A DNA stretch of 64,000 nt from Stenotrophomonas maltophilia (GCF_003205835.1 NZ_CP029773.1:4124501-4188500), one strand, 5' to 3'; shown: positions 55,319 to 64,000, counted from the first letter of the stretch. Program-made: numbers and translations. Notes: generated from the sequence alone by a model not told the origin.

Positions 55319-55411
55319 GTAGAGTCGAGCTTGCTCGACTGCCGCCCTTCTGTAGAGTCGAGCCATGCTCGACTGCCTTGTGAAGAGCAGTCGAGCATGG
55401 CTCGACTCTAC
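55319..55411. repeat. Three SMAG-type palindromes
   Basis: Two direct GTAGAGTCGAG copies (55319 and near 55352) are followed by an inverted copy ending CTAC at 55411, in the divergent region between the EamA gene and yajQ. Confidence 0.88.
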
Positions 55412-55475
55412 AGAAAGCGGGCATGCGGGCCGGCGCGATAGAATGGCCACCACTGAATCCTGCGGAGCATCGCCC

Positions 55476-55958
55476 ATGCCTTCCTTCGACGTCGTGTCCG
55501 AAGTCGACACCCACGAGCTGACCAACGCCATCGACCAGGCTAACCGCGAACTGGCCACCCGCTTCGACTTCAAGGGCGTGGACGCCAAGTTCGAGCGCGA
55601 TGGCGATGTGATCAACCAGACGGCGCCGACCGAGTTCCAGCTCAAGCAGATGAACGACATCCTGCGCGCCCGCCTGGCCGCGCGCGGCATCGACGTGCTC
55701 AGCCTGGAGTTCGGCGACATCGAAACCAACCTGGCCCAGGCCCGGCAGAAAATCACCGTCAAGCAGGGCATCGAGCAGAAGATCGCCAAGAAGATCGCGG
55801 CGGCACTGAAGGACGCCAAGCTGAAGGTGGAAAGCCAGATCAACGGCGACAAGCTGCGCGTGCAGGGCAAGAAGCGCGATGACCTGCAGGACGCCATCGC
55901 CGTGCTCAAGGCCGGCAAGTTCGAGCTGCCGCTGCAGTTCAACAACTTCCGCGACTGA
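55476..55958 (+). CDS. yajQ: YajQ-family nucleotide (cyclic di-GMP) binding protein
   Basis: 160 residues from the ATG at 55476 with GGAG upstream. MPSFDVVSEVDTHELTNAID, TRFDFKGVDAKFERDGD and LPLQFNNFRD are the family's start, core and end. In Xanthomonas and relatives, YajQ proteins bind cyclic di-GMP and affect virulence genes through a LysR-type partner. The fold has two RNA-binding-like halves. Confidence 0.96.
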   Translation: MPSFDVVSEVDTHELTNAIDQANRELATRFDFKGVDAKFERDGDVINQTAPTEFQLKQMNDILRARLAARGIDVLSLEFGDIETNLAQARQKITVKQGIEQKIAKKIAAALKDAKLKVESQINGDKLRVQGKKRDDLQDAIAVLKAGKFELPLQFNNFRD

Positions 55959-55993
55959 TGCCCCCGCCGGGCCCTGCCCGGTGGACTACGCGG

Positions 55994-57091
55994 TCAATCG
56001 CGCAGCAGCTTGTACAGCGTGGTGCGCGAGATTCCCAACTGGCGTGCGGCCAGGCTGAGGTTGCCGTCAGCGGCCTGGGCCGCGCGGCGCGCGGCCTCAC
56101 GCTGCTGGTCACGCAGCCGCGGCGCGCCTGGATCTGCCGGGGTGCTCCGCACAGTAGACCGGTGCGCCGCCCCCCGCGGCCCCTGCAGACGCTGCAGGTA
56201 GACCGCACTGCCCTCGCCCAGCCGGACCCGATGCGCTGCGCCCGGTTGCAGCAGCCGACGCCGTTGCGCCGCACTGGCACCAGCAAACAGCGCTTCCAGA
56301 CCCAGCAGCGGCAACGGCCCGCGCCGTGGCAGGCCCAGCAGGCGCCGTGCAACGCGGTTGGCTGCACGCAGCTGGCCATCCTCCTGCACCGCCAGCAGCC
56401 CCTGCAGCGGTGACGCCAGCCAGCGCGGATCATGTTGCACGGCCAGCAGGTGCACGTCGGTAAGGCTGTGGAACAAGCGGTTTTCGCTGGCCAGCGCAGC
56501 CTGCCGGAAATAGCCCTGCAGCAGGGCGGGATCGCGCTCGCCAAGACCGGTGATGTCGATCACTCCGCAGACCCGACCGTCGAGATCGTGCAGTGGCTCG
56601 CTCAGGCAGAACACCGGCGCGAACCGCTGCAGGTAATGTTCGTTGCCGCGCACCAGTGCCGGCACATCATCGGCCAGGCTGACCGCTGGCGCGGTGGTGC
56701 CGATCTCGGTCTCGCCCAGCTGTCGCCCGACCTGGATCGGCCGCAGCAAGGGAGCATCTTCCAGCCCGTGGGCCTGCTGCGCGATCACCATGCCATCGCG
56801 GTTGGCGCAGAACATCGTCCAGCCACGCCCACCGAAGGCCGCCCAAAGCTGTTCCAGCTCCGGCTGCACGCAACGCGCCAGGCGCCGGTCATCGGGATGG
56901 GACAGATGGCGGCCATCGCCCAGCAGCGGCCGATAGTCCGGCTCCTGCCCCGGCTGCAGGCCCGCCGCGCGCGAACGCAGCCATGACTGCTGCAGCGGCA
57001 GCGGCAACACGCCCAATGAGCGCACATCGCCGTCGGCGAAAGCGGCACGTGCCGCCACCAGTTGTTGCTGCCCGACTGTCGTGGCCATCAT
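55994..57091 (-). CDS. AcoR-like regulator without an AAA+ domain
   Basis: 365 residues. An N-terminal AcoR-type region (LPLQQSWLRSRAAGL) precedes a GAF domain (GWTMFCANRDGMVIAQ, GRQLGETEIGTTAPAVSLAD, CGVIDITGL). A short PAS-like part comes next and a Fis-type helix-turn-helix closes the chain (NLSLAARQLGISRTTLYKLL). The sigma-54 activating AAA+ module of true AcoR proteins is absent: there is no Walker A or GAFTGA. It may act as an ordinary regulator or need a partner. It lies 158 bp past the alcohol dehydrogenase gene on the same strand and probably controls that pair. Confidence 0.85.
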   Translation of the reverse strand: MMATTVGQQQLVAARAAFADGDVRSLGVLPLPLQQSWLRSRAAGLQPGQEPDYRPLLGDGRHLSHPDDRRLARCVQPELEQLWAAFGGRGWTMFCANRDGMVIAQQAHGLEDAPLLRPIQVGRQLGETEIGTTAPAVSLADDVPALVRGNEHYLQRFAPVFCLSEPLHDLDGRVCGVIDITGLGERDPALLQGYFRQAALASENRLFHSLTDVHLLAVQHDPRWLASPLQGLLAVQEDGQLRAANRVARRLLGLPRRGPLPLLGLEALFAGASAAQRRRLLQPGAAHRVRLGEGSAVYLQRLQGPRGAAHRSTVRSTPADPGAPRLRDQQREAARRAAQAADGNLSLAARQLGISRTTLYKLLRD

Positions 57092-57175
57092 GGAAGCAGC
57101 CTACACCCGCCAGCGGCAACGCCATGTTACGTCTCGGCAACGGAGCGTTTCCGTTTCAAGACGCGTTCAAACAAA

Positions 57176-57237
57176 GGGGCAGAGCCATTATCTTCTGGAA
57201 ACGGATCTGCCCCATGCCGGCCAGCGACCGGCACTAC
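57176..57237. repeat. Degenerate GGGG-CAGA palindrome plus SMAG copy
   Basis: GGGGCAGAGCC and GGATCTGCCCC (57176-57213) form an imperfect inverted repeat akin to the GGGGTCAGA family. A GCCGGCCAGCGACCGGC copy ending CTAC follows at 57215-57237. Confidence 0.65.
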
Positions 57238-57249
57238 CAACAGGGGAAA

Positions 57250-58377
57250 CTACGCCGAGATGCGCAGCACCGGCTTCAGGGTAATGCCACGGGTACTGTC
57301 TTCTGCGGCCTGGTTGATCTGTTCCAGCGGATAGAACTTCACCAGCTTGTCGAACGGGAAGCGTCCCTGCTGGAACAGGGTCACCAGCTGCGGAATGAAC
57401 ACCTGCGGCACACTGTCGCCCTCGACGATGCCGCGGATGCTGCGACCGCCGAGCAGCAGGTTGTTCACATCGAAGCTGGCCGTCGTGCCCAGTTTCGGCG
57501 CGCCCACCACGCCCATCATGCCCAGCCCACCCAGCGCCTCGACGCCAGCGGACAGCACGTCCGGACGACCGGTCGATTCCAGCGCGAAGTCAGCACCCCC
57601 ACCCGTGATCGCACGCACCGCCTCGACCACATCGGTCTCCCGGCTGTTGACCACGTGGGTGGCCCCCAGCTCCAGAGCAAGCTCCAGGCGCGAAGGCACC
57701 ACGTCGATGGCAATGATGGTGGTGGCCCCGGCCACCTTGGCCGCCATCACCGCGCTCAGGCCCACCGCACCGGCACCATAGCTCGCAAAGCTGCTGCCCG
57801 ACCGCACCTGCAGCGAGTTGAGCACCGCACCGGCACCGGTCTGGATGCCGCACCCCAGCGGGCCCAGCAGTTCCAGTGGTGCGTCATCAGGCACCTTGAT
57901 CGCATTGATCTCGCGGGCCAGCGCGTAGGTGGCAAACGAGGACTGGGCGAAGAAATGATCGTGCAGCGGCTGGCCCTGCGCATCGGTGATCGCGGTACGT
58001 CCGTGGCCATCATCGCCACCGAAGTTCAGGGCGAAGAAATCCCTGCAGTAGGCACCGTGTCCACCCCGGCAGGGATTGCAGTGACCACAGGCGCCGTAGG
58101 TCAGCACCACGTGATCCCCCGCCTTGAGGTCGCGCACGTTCGGGCCAACCGCTTCGACGATGCCCGCCCCCTCATGGCCCAGCACCGCCGGCAGCGGCAC
58201 CGGATAGTACTGATCGCGCACGATCAGGTCGGTATGGCACAGGCCGGTAGCCACCACCTTCACCAGCACCTCGTCGTCCTGCGGACCGCGCAGCGTCGCC
58301 TGCTCGATGACGAAGGGCTGCTCCTTGCCGCGTACCACGGCGGCGGTGATCTCACGCGTTGCGTTGTTGTCGTTCAT
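57250..58377 (-). CDS. Zinc alcohol dehydrogenase, aryl-alcohol type
   Basis: 375 residues from the ATG at 58377. Catalytic zinc ligands lie in ATGLCHTDL, LGHEGAGIVE and GPLGCGIQTGAGAV. The structural zinc loop YGACGHCNPCRGGHGAYC has its four Cys. The Rossmann motif is YGAGAVGLSAVMAAKVAGA. It resembles benzyl-alcohol dehydrogenases (XylB type) of the medium-chain family. It lies 17 bp after the aldehyde dehydrogenase, which would oxidise its product. Confidence 0.9.
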   Translation of the reverse strand: MNDNNATREITAAVVRGKEQPFVIEQATLRGPQDDEVLVKVVATGLCHTDLIVRDQYYPVPLPAVLGHEGAGIVEAVGPNVRDLKAGDHVVLTYGACGHCNPCRGGHGAYCRDFFALNFGGDDGHGRTAITDAQGQPLHDHFFAQSSFATYALAREINAIKVPDDAPLELLGPLGCGIQTGAGAVLNSLQVRSGSSFASYGAGAVGLSAVMAAKVAGATTIIAIDVVPSRLELALELGATHVVNSRETDVVEAVRAITGGGADFALESTGRPDVLSAGVEALGGLGMMGVVGAPKLGTTASFDVNNLLLGGRSIRGIVEGDSVPQVFIPQLVTLFQQGRFPFDKLVKFYPLEQINQAAEDSTRGITLKPVLRISA

Positions 58378-58394
58378 CGTGATGACTCCTTCGA

Positions 58395-59861
58395 TCAGAT
58401 CGGGTATGCGGGCGCTTCGCCCTTGACGGTCAACCACTGCCACTGGGTGAACTCCTCGCCATTGGCCGGGCCACCGATGCTGGTGCCGTTGCCGGACGCG
58501 CCGACGCCGCCGAAGGGGTTGATCACCTCGTCATTCACGGTCTGGTCGTTGATGTGCAGCAGACCGGTACGCAGGCGCTCGCCGATCTTCAGCGCGCGGC
58601 CGACGTTGCTGGACACGATCGCCATCGACAGCCCGTACTCGCTGTCGTTGGCCAGGCGCACGGCTTCGTCGTCATCGTCGAACGGCACCACCACCGCCAC
58701 CGGCGCGAAGATCTCCTCGCTGAAGGCCGGATTGTCGGCCGCAACGTTGCCGAGCACGGTGGGTGCGAAGAACAGCTCCCGGTGCGTGCCGCCCGCTTCC
58801 AGCGTGGCACCGGCCTGCACCGCCTGCTCGACCACGCGTGCGGCATGGTCGCGCTGGCCGGCATTGATCAGCGGGCCGATCGCCACGTCCTCACGTGCCG
58901 GGTCGCCTACCTTCAGCGCGTTGGCCTTGGCCACCAGTTTCTGCAGGAACGTGTCGTGGATCTTCCGGTGCACCAGCACGCGCCCGGTCGCCATGCAGAT
59001 CTGGCCCTGGTGCAGGTAGACGCCCCACGCGGTGTTGGCCACCGCCAGGTCCAGGTCCGCATCGTCCAGGATGATCAACGAATTCTTGCCACCCAGCTCC
59101 AGCGAAACCTTTTTCAGGTGCTTGCCCGCCGCTTCGCCGACCTTGCGCCCGGCGGCGGTGGAACCGGTGAACTGGATCATCGCCACGTGCGGGTCACTGG
59201 TCAGTGTAGCTCCGGCCGCGCCATCGCCGGGCAGCATGTGCAGCACGCCTGCCGGCAGGCCCGCCTGCTCGAACAGGCGTGCGATCACCGCGCCACCACA
59301 CACTGCCGTACGCGGGTCCGGCTTGAGGACCACAGCGTTGCCCAGCGCGATCGCCGGGGCCACCGCGCGCATCGCCAGGTAGAGCGGGAAGTTGAACGGC
59401 GAGATGACCCCGACCACGCCCAGCGGCCTGCGCCGTGCCAGGTTCAGCCGGCCCGGTTCGGAGGGCAGGATCTCGCCCACGCTGCGCGACGGCAGTGCGG
59501 CGGCTTCATGCAGCGCCTTGATCGTCACCTTGGCCTCGAAGCCGGCCTTGAGGCGGGTCGAGCCGCTTTCGCGGACCAACCAGTCGATGAGGGTGTCGAT
59601 GTTCTCCTCGGCCAGCCGCGCAGCCTTGCGCAGCACCTCGGCGCGCTGTTCGTAGGGCGCCGCCGCCCACGCCTGCTGCGCCTGTGCCGCGGCGGCCGCC
59701 GAACGCGCGATCTGCGCCGGGTCGGCCAGGCCGATCTCGCCCAGCTCCTGGCCGGTGGCCGGTTCAATCACCGGGTGCCGTTGCGGGGCAGCCTGCCAGT
59801 GGCCATCAAAGAAGGCGCCGGCCCAGAGGGCGTCCGGCAGCCACGGGGAAGATGCAGTCAT
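58395..59861 (-). CDS. Aldehyde dehydrogenase, benzaldehyde type
   Basis: 488 residues from the ATG at 59861. The NAD-site FNFPLYLAMRAVAPAIALGN, the Gly motif FTGSTAAGRKVG, the base Glu in SLELGGKN and the nucleophile Cys in GQICMATGR are all there. INPFGGVGASGNG is typical of the vanillin/benzaldehyde dehydrogenase branch. It turns an aldehyde into the acid with NAD(P). First gene of the pair with the alcohol dehydrogenase. Confidence 0.92.
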   Translation of the reverse strand: MTASSPWLPDALWAGAFFDGHWQAAPQRHPVIEPATGQELGEIGLADPAQIARSAAAAAQAQQAWAAAPYEQRAEVLRKAARLAEENIDTLIDWLVRESGSTRLKAGFEAKVTIKALHEAAALPSRSVGEILPSEPGRLNLARRRPLGVVGVISPFNFPLYLAMRAVAPAIALGNAVVLKPDPRTAVCGGAVIARLFEQAGLPAGVLHMLPGDGAAGATLTSDPHVAMIQFTGSTAAGRKVGEAAGKHLKKVSLELGGKNSLIILDDADLDLAVANTAWGVYLHQGQICMATGRVLVHRKIHDTFLQKLVAKANALKVGDPAREDVAIGPLINAGQRDHAARVVEQAVQAGATLEAGGTHRELFFAPTVLGNVAADNPAFSEEIFAPVAVVVPFDDDDEAVRLANDSEYGLSMAIVSSNVGRALKIGERLRTGLLHINDQTVNDEVINPFGGVGASGNGTSIGGPANGEEFTQWQWLTVKGEAPAYPI

Positions 59862-59911
59862 GGGTGTCCTCCTGTGTCGTGCATCCATTCCACGCCCGTC
59901 GCCCCGGGCTG

Positions 59912-59926
59912 GCAATCGGCCATCCA
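59912..59926 (-). promoter_or_regulatory. Possible sigma-54 promoter of the aldehyde dehydrogenase operon
   Basis: On the minus strand TGGATGGCCGATTGCC has GG and GC twelve bases apart (GG-N10-GC), the core of a -24/-12 promoter. The inferred start of transcription would be about 40 bases before the ATG at 59861. The -24 box TGGATGG is only a partial match to TGGCACG. Confidence 0.4.
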
Positions 59927-59974
59927 TCGGTAGCGCGCAACAGTTTGAATCTTCGGGGATTTCCAGCTTCGCCT

Positions 59975-60000
59975 CTGTCCAGTTCCTGCACAGTGGACAG
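59975..60000. promoter_or_regulatory. Inverted repeat, possible activator site
   Basis: CTGTCCA (59975-59981) and TGGACAG (59994-60000) are perfect inverted 7-mers 12 bases apart, 50-75 bases upstream of the -24 box, the spacing of an upstream activating site for a Fis-type regulator. Confidence 0.4.
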
Positions 60001-60054
60001 CGCAGCACCGGCACACTGCCTACAATGGCGGCCCCGCCAGCCGACGTGCCCGCC

Positions 60055-60621
60055 ATGACCGATTCCCACCTGCCCACCGATGACCCGATCGCCGCCACCC
60101 GCCTGTGGCTGGAGCGCATCGTCATCGGTCTGAACCTGTGCCCGTTCGCCAAGGCGGTGTACGTGAAGGACCAGGTCCGCATCGTGCTCAGTGATGCGAC
60201 CACGCCGGAAGCCCTGGTTGAACAGCTGGCCGAGGAACTGGTGCTGCTGCGTGACACGCCCGCCGAGCAGATCGACACCACCCTGATCGTGCACCCACAG
60301 GTGCTGACCGACTTCCTCGACTACAACGATTTCCTCGACAACGCCGATGCGGCGATCGAGGCGCTGGACCTGCAGGGCATCCTGCAGGTGGCCAGCTTCC
60401 ATCCGGACTACCAGTTCGACGGCGTGGCCGCGGACGACGCCAGCAACTACACCAATCGCGCGCCCTTCCCCACCCTGCACCTGCTGCGCGAAGACAGCGT
60501 GGCGCGCGCGGTGGATGTCTATCCGGACCCGGACGTGATCGTCGAGCGCAACATCCAGACGCTGGACCGCATCGGTGTGGACGGCTGGCATCGCCGCCTG
60601 CGTGGCGAAGACCTGACGTGA
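60055..60621 (+). CDS. DUF1415 family protein
   Basis: 188 residues from the ATG at 60055 (an in-frame ATG at 60025 is possible). RLWLERIVIGLNLCPFAKAV is the DUF1415 signature with one conserved Cys. FHPDYQFDGVAADDASNYTN and PFPTLHLLRE follow. It is soluble, of unknown function. Its stop overlaps the GTG of the SDR gene by 4 bp, so both are coupled. Confidence 0.9.
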   Translation: MTDSHLPTDDPIAATRLWLERIVIGLNLCPFAKAVYVKDQVRIVLSDATTPEALVEQLAEELVLLRDTPAEQIDTTLIVHPQVLTDFLDYNDFLDNADAAIEALDLQGILQVASFHPDYQFDGVAADDASNYTNRAPFPTLHLLREDSVARAVDVYPDPDVIVERNIQTLDRIGVDGWHRRLRGEDLT

Positions 60622-61421
60622 GCACGGTGCCGCCGATTGCCACATGGCCGGCCGCGCCGCTGTCGGGCAAGGCGGTGCTGGTCACCGGCGGCGCCAACGG
60701 CATCGGTCGCGGCATCGCCCAGGCCGTGCTCGGTGCCGGCGGACGCGTGCTGATCGGCGACCTGGATGAGGAGGCCGGCGAGGCGTGTCTGGCGGAATGG
60801 CAGCGTGGCGAGGATGCCGCGTTCCAGCGCCTGGACATCACCGACGAAGCCAGCGTGCGCGATTTCATCGCCGTGGCCCAGCAGCGTTTCGGCCGCATCG
60901 ACGGGCTGGTCAACAACGCGGGGATCGCCGGCCCGCACGGCACGCTGCTGCAGGACATGGACTGGGACGAGTGGCAGCGCCGGCTGTCTTCGCTGCACGG
61001 CGCCTTCCTGTGCAGCAAGCACGCGTTGCCCGCGCTGACTAACAGCGACGCTGGTGCGATCATCAACATCGCCTCCACCCGCGCCTGGCAATCCGAAGCA
61101 CACAGTGAAGCCTATGCCGCGGCCAAGGGTGGGCTGGTGGCCTTCACCCATGCACTGGCGATCAGCGCCGGCCCGGCGGTGCGGGTGAACAGCATCAGTC
61201 CCGGCTGGATCGGCACCACTGCGTGGCAGGCACCCTCACGGCGCCTTGAGCCGGAGTACTCGGCCATCGACCAGGCGCAACACCCGGTCGGCCGGGTCGG
61301 TCACCCCGAAGACATCGGTGCACTGGCGGTGTACCTGCTGTCGTCACTGTCCGGTTTCACCACCGGCCAGGACTTCATCGTCGACGGCGGCATGACCCGG
61401 AAGATGATCTACGCTGAATGA
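60618..61421 (+). CDS. Short-chain dehydrogenase/reductase
   Basis: 267 residues from the GTG at 60618. The cofactor motif VLVTGGANGIGRGIAQ, NNAGIAGP, the active Ser region IINIAST and YAAAKGG with Tyr and Lys are complete; Asp after the second strand (IGDLDEE) suggests NAD rather than NADP. The C-terminal FTTGQDFIVDGGMTRKMIY is usual. Substrate unknown. Confidence 0.9.
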   Translation: MSTVPPIATWPAAPLSGKAVLVTGGANGIGRGIAQAVLGAGGRVLIGDLDEEAGEACLAEWQRGEDAAFQRLDITDEASVRDFIAVAQQRFGRIDGLVNNAGIAGPHGTLLQDMDWDEWQRRLSSLHGAFLCSKHALPALTNSDAGAIINIASTRAWQSEAHSEAYAAAKGGLVAFTHALAISAGPAVRVNSISPGWIGTTAWQAPSRRLEPEYSAIDQAQHPVGRVGHPEDIGALAVYLLSSLSGFTTGQDFIVDGGMTRKMIYAE

Positions 61422-61440
61422 CCCCAAGGCGCGACGCCTG

Positions 61441-61495
61441 GTAGAGGCCAACCTTGGTTGGCCTGGGCTTCTCGCCAACCAAGGTTGGCACCTAC
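61441..61495. repeat. SMAG-type inverted pair
   Basis: GTAGAGGCCAACCTTGGTTGG and GCCAACCAAGGTTGGCACCTAC face each other between the convergent SDR and prlC genes. Confidence 0.88.
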
Positions 61496-61503
61496 CAAAC
61501 ACC

Positions 61504-63534
61504 TTACGCCATGCCCGAGTGGCGCAGCAGCGCGTCAATCTGCGGCGCGCGGCCGCGGAAGGCCTTGAAGTTCTCCGCCGCCGGGCGGCTGCCACCACGC
61601 GACAGGATCTCATCGCGGAAGCGTGCACCGGTTTCAGCCAGTGCCTGCGGCGCTTCCTCGAATGCGGCGTAGGCATCGGCGCTGAGCACCTCGGCCCACT
61701 TGTAGCTGTAGTAGCCCGCGGCGTAACCGCCGGCGAAGATATGGCTGAACTGGTGCGGGAAGCGGTTCCAGACCGGCGGGTGGTTCACTGCCACTTCCGC
61801 ACGCACGCGGTCGAGCAGTGCCAGCACGCTGTCCTGCGCCGGTTCGAACTGGCTGTGCAGCAGCATGTCGAACAGGCCGAACTCCAGCTGGCGCACCGTG
61901 GCCATGCCGCTGTGGAAATTGCGCGCGGCCAGCATGCGCTCGTACAGCGCGCGCGGCAGTGGCTCACCCGTTTCAACATGCGCGGTCATGCCCTGCAGGT
62001 GGTCCCATTCCCAGCAGAAGTTCTCCATGAACTGGCTGGGCAGCTCCACCGCGTCCCATTCCACGCCGTTGATGCCGGCCACACCCAGTTCGCCGATGCG
62101 GGTCAGCAGCTGGTGCAGGCCGTGGCCCATCTCATGGAACAACGTGGTTACTTCGTTGTGGCTGAAGGTCGCCGGCTTGCCGTTGGCACCACGGCCGAAG
62201 TTGCACACCAGGTAGACCAGCGGCGTCTGCACGCTGCCATCGGCACGCACGCGACGGTTACGGCAATCATCCATCCACGCGCCACCGCGCTTGCCTTCGC
62301 GCGCGTACAAGTCCAGGTAGAACTGGCCAACCAGCGCGCCCTGCGCATCGACCAGGCGGAAGAAGCGCACATCTTCGTGCCACACCGGCGCGCTGTCCTC
62401 CTGCACGCGCAGGCCGTACAGCTGCTCGATCACCGAGAACAGGCCGCCCAGCACCTTCGGTTCGGTGAAGTACTGCTTCACCTCCTGCTCGGAGTAGCTG
62501 TAGCGCGCCTGCTTCAGGCGATCGGCGGCGAACGCCAGGTCCCAGGCCTGCAGGCTGTCGATGCCGAGCTGTTCGCGTGCAAACTGCTCCAGCTCGGCGC
62601 GGTCCTTGGCCGCAAACGGCTTGGCGCGCGAGGCCAGGTCGCGCAGGAAGCCGAGCACCTCGGCCGGGTCCTGCGCCATCTTGGTGGCCACCGAATAGTC
62701 ACCATACGAACCGAAGCCGAGCAGTGCGGCCAGCTCCGCGCGAAGGGCGAGGATGCGGTCGATGTTGCCGCTGTTGTCCAGTGCGTCATCGCCGAATTCC
62801 GATGCACGCTGCGCGCTGGCGCGGTACAGGATCTCGCGCAGGTCGCGGTCTTCGGCCCAGGTCTGCACCGGCAGGTAGCACGGCATCTGCAGGGTCAGCT
62901 TCCAGCCGGACTTGCCCTCCTTTTCCGCCGCAGCGTGCGCGGCAGCCTTCACGTCCTCCGGCAGGCCGTTCAGTCGCGCTTCGTCCTCGATGATCAGCGA
63001 CCACGCGTCGGTAGCGTCGAGCACGTTCTGCGAGAACTTCGCCGACAGTGCCGACAGCTCCTCCTTGATCGCCGCGAAGCGCTGCTGTGCCTCGGGCGCC
63101 AGCTCGGCACCGCCAAGGCGGAAGTCACGCAGCGTGTTGTCCAGCACCTTGCGCTGGGCCTCGTCGAAGCCCGCGGCCTCCGCGCTGGCGGCCAGTGCCT
63201 GGTACTGGCGGTACAGCGCCAGGTTCTGGCCCAGCGCACTGGCGAAGCGGGTCACCCGTGGCAGGTTGCTGTTGTAGGCCTCACGCAGTTCCGGGGTGTT
63301 GACCACGCCCTGCAGGTGGCCGACCAGGCCCCAGGCGCGCCACAGGCGCTCGGTGGCGTCATCCAGCGGGGCCACGAAGGTCTCCCAGCGCACCGGCTGC
63401 ACCTGCTCGGCCGCGCTGACGGCGGCTTCGGCCTCGGCCAGCAGCACGTCCAACGCCGGTGCCACGTGCTCGGGGCGGATGGCCTCGAAGCGCGGCAGGC
63501 CGGAAAAATCGAGCAGGGGGTTGGCAACGGTCAC
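61504..63534 (-). CDS. prlC: Oligopeptidase A (M3 family)
   Basis: 676 residues from a GTG at 63534, chosen for its GGAG seven bases upstream and because the family begins just there (NPLLDFSGLPRFEAIRPEHV). The zinc site HEXXH is in TLFHEMGHGLHQLL, with the third ligand in ENFCWEWDHL. It degrades short peptides, including cleaved signal peptides, in the cytosol. No frameshift seen. Confidence 0.95.
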   Translation of the reverse strand: MTVANPLLDFSGLPRFEAIRPEHVAPALDVLLAEAEAAVSAAEQVQPVRWETFVAPLDDATERLWRAWGLVGHLQGVVNTPELREAYNSNLPRVTRFASALGQNLALYRQYQALAASAEAAGFDEAQRKVLDNTLRDFRLGGAELAPEAQQRFAAIKEELSALSAKFSQNVLDATDAWSLIIEDEARLNGLPEDVKAAAHAAAEKEGKSGWKLTLQMPCYLPVQTWAEDRDLREILYRASAQRASEFGDDALDNSGNIDRILALRAELAALLGFGSYGDYSVATKMAQDPAEVLGFLRDLASRAKPFAAKDRAELEQFAREQLGIDSLQAWDLAFAADRLKQARYSYSEQEVKQYFTEPKVLGGLFSVIEQLYGLRVQEDSAPVWHEDVRFFRLVDAQGALVGQFYLDLYAREGKRGGAWMDDCRNRRVRADGSVQTPLVYLVCNFGRGANGKPATFSHNEVTTLFHEMGHGLHQLLTRIGELGVAGINGVEWDAVELPSQFMENFCWEWDHLQGMTAHVETGEPLPRALYERMLAARNFHSGMATVRQLEFGLFDMLLHSQFEPAQDSVLALLDRVRAEVAVNHPPVWNRFPHQFSHIFAGGYAAGYYSYKWAEVLSADAYAAFEEAPQALAETGARFRDEILSRGGSRPAAENFKAFRGRAPQIDALLRHSGMA

Positions 63535-63699
63535 GGCAGATCTCCAGGGAACGGGCCCGGCGGGCGGGCAGCCCAGTAGATATGGCGCTGGCAGGCGTGG
63601 CTGACAAGGGGGCGCGGCATTCACATCGGCCTTACGGTCACGCATCGAAGCTCTGGCTGCGGGGGAGTCCGCAGCGGTAGGTACTGAACGAGGCCCCAC

Positions 63700-64000
63700 A
63701 TGGAAGGTCTGGCTGCAGTTGCATCCGCCCCACCGGCGCGGTCGTTGGCGTTGTCCGCCAGCCCGGCCGAACTGACCTGGATCGCCGCGCTGTGCGATGC
63801 CGGCGATGACGCCCCGCGCCATCTGCAGCAACTGCAGGCGGTGCTACAGCAGGGCGGCACCTTCAACGACGCCCAGGAGTGGTACCCGTTCGAGGTGATC
63901 GAGCGCGGCGCCAGCCAACTGCGGCTGGGCCATGAGCGCGAGTTCGTGATCTGCGTGCTGCTGTGGCTGCAGGCGCTGGCCCAGGGCCGTGCCAGCAGCC
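63700..64000 (+). CDS. Unknown protein, cut by the window edge
   Basis: The frame opens with the ATG at 63700 (MEGLAAVASAPPARSLALSA), after GAGG, and stays open to the edge (100 residues seen). The visible part is soluble, with SPAELTWIAALCDAGDDAP and GTFNDAQEWYPFEVIERGAS. Not recognised. It is divergent from prlC with 165 bp between. Confidence 0.65.
   Translation, partial: MEGLAAVASAPPARSLALSASPAELTWIAALCDAGDDAPRHLQQLQAVLQQGGTFNDAQEWYPFEVIERGASQLRLGHEREFVICVLLWLQALAQGRASS

Noticed and set aside
55319..55411. Repeated short units that might be a CRISPR array
   Set aside because: Only three palindromic GTAG units, some inverted, without regular spacers or cas genes. They are SMAG-type REPs.
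59806..60645. Minus-strand 279-codon frame opposite the DUF1415 gene
   Set aside because: The plus-strand DUF1415 protein has a clear family signature and is coupled to the SDR gene; the antisense frame has no motif.

Overview
The window is high-GC, gene-dense DNA from a member of the Stenotrophomonas maltophilia complex (Xanthomonadaceae). Three things point there. A divergent TetR gene sits beside a three-gene RND pump in the exact smeT / smeDEF arrangement. Intergenic gaps are full of GTAG-headed palindromes, the SMAG-type REPs of S. maltophilia, often as inverted pairs. The gene order of the mre-mrd-rlpA-dac-lip and lptM-dapF-xerC clusters is gammaproteobacterial. Almost everything is chromosomal core. 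I see no tRNA, rRNA, CRISPR array, prophage or intact insertion sequence.

Layout. 1-5.7 kb: a partial CHASE3/PAS sensor, a BON-domain protein, a Gfo/Idh/MocA oxidoreductase, a short 6-phosphogluconate dehydrogenase, and an exported protein that may be related to spore transglutaminase, coupled to a lipoprotein. 5.9-23.8 kb: a long cell-envelope block, read mostly on the minus strand. It runs mreB-mreC-mreD-mrdA-rodA, then a second rodA, mltB, rlpA, dacC, ybeD-lipB-lipA and prc, with an LpxR-like lipid A deacylase facing the other way. Between the second rodA and mltB lies about 1.1 kb without convincing genes, built of nested inverted repeats. Many of its hairpin loops show GGA, and next to it are a perfect FNR-type box and two mutually exclusive hairpins.

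24-31.4 kb: adenosine kinase, HAD hydrolase, M1 peptidase, ubiE, a yeast-type cytosine deaminase, two small unknown genes and a low-affinity iron permease-like protein. 31.5-38.8 kb: smeDEF, its operator region, smeT, and a mepB homologue overlapping smeT. 38.8-45.5 kb: a second Gfo/Idh/MocA oxidoreductase, hslVU behind a clear sigma-32 promoter, and lptM-dapF-DUF484-xerC. 45.6-51.2 kb: two secreted S9 oligopeptidases flanking an aminotransferase.

51.3-64 kb: a small membrane protein, lipocalin, metNI (without metQ), an EamA transporter, yajQ, and an AcoR-like regulator lacking its AAA+ domain beside an alcohol/aldehyde dehydrogenase pair that has a possible sigma-54 promoter. The end holds a DUF1415 gene, an SDR gene, prlC, and one gene cut by the window edge.

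Together the genes cover rod-shape peptidoglycan synthesis and trimming, lipoate synthesis, protein quality control (Prc, HslVU, PrlC), peptide breakdown and multidrug efflux. Points worth a second look are the GGA-hairpin island beside the duplicated rodA, the smeT-mepB bicistron, the transglutaminase-like protein, and the palindrome families.
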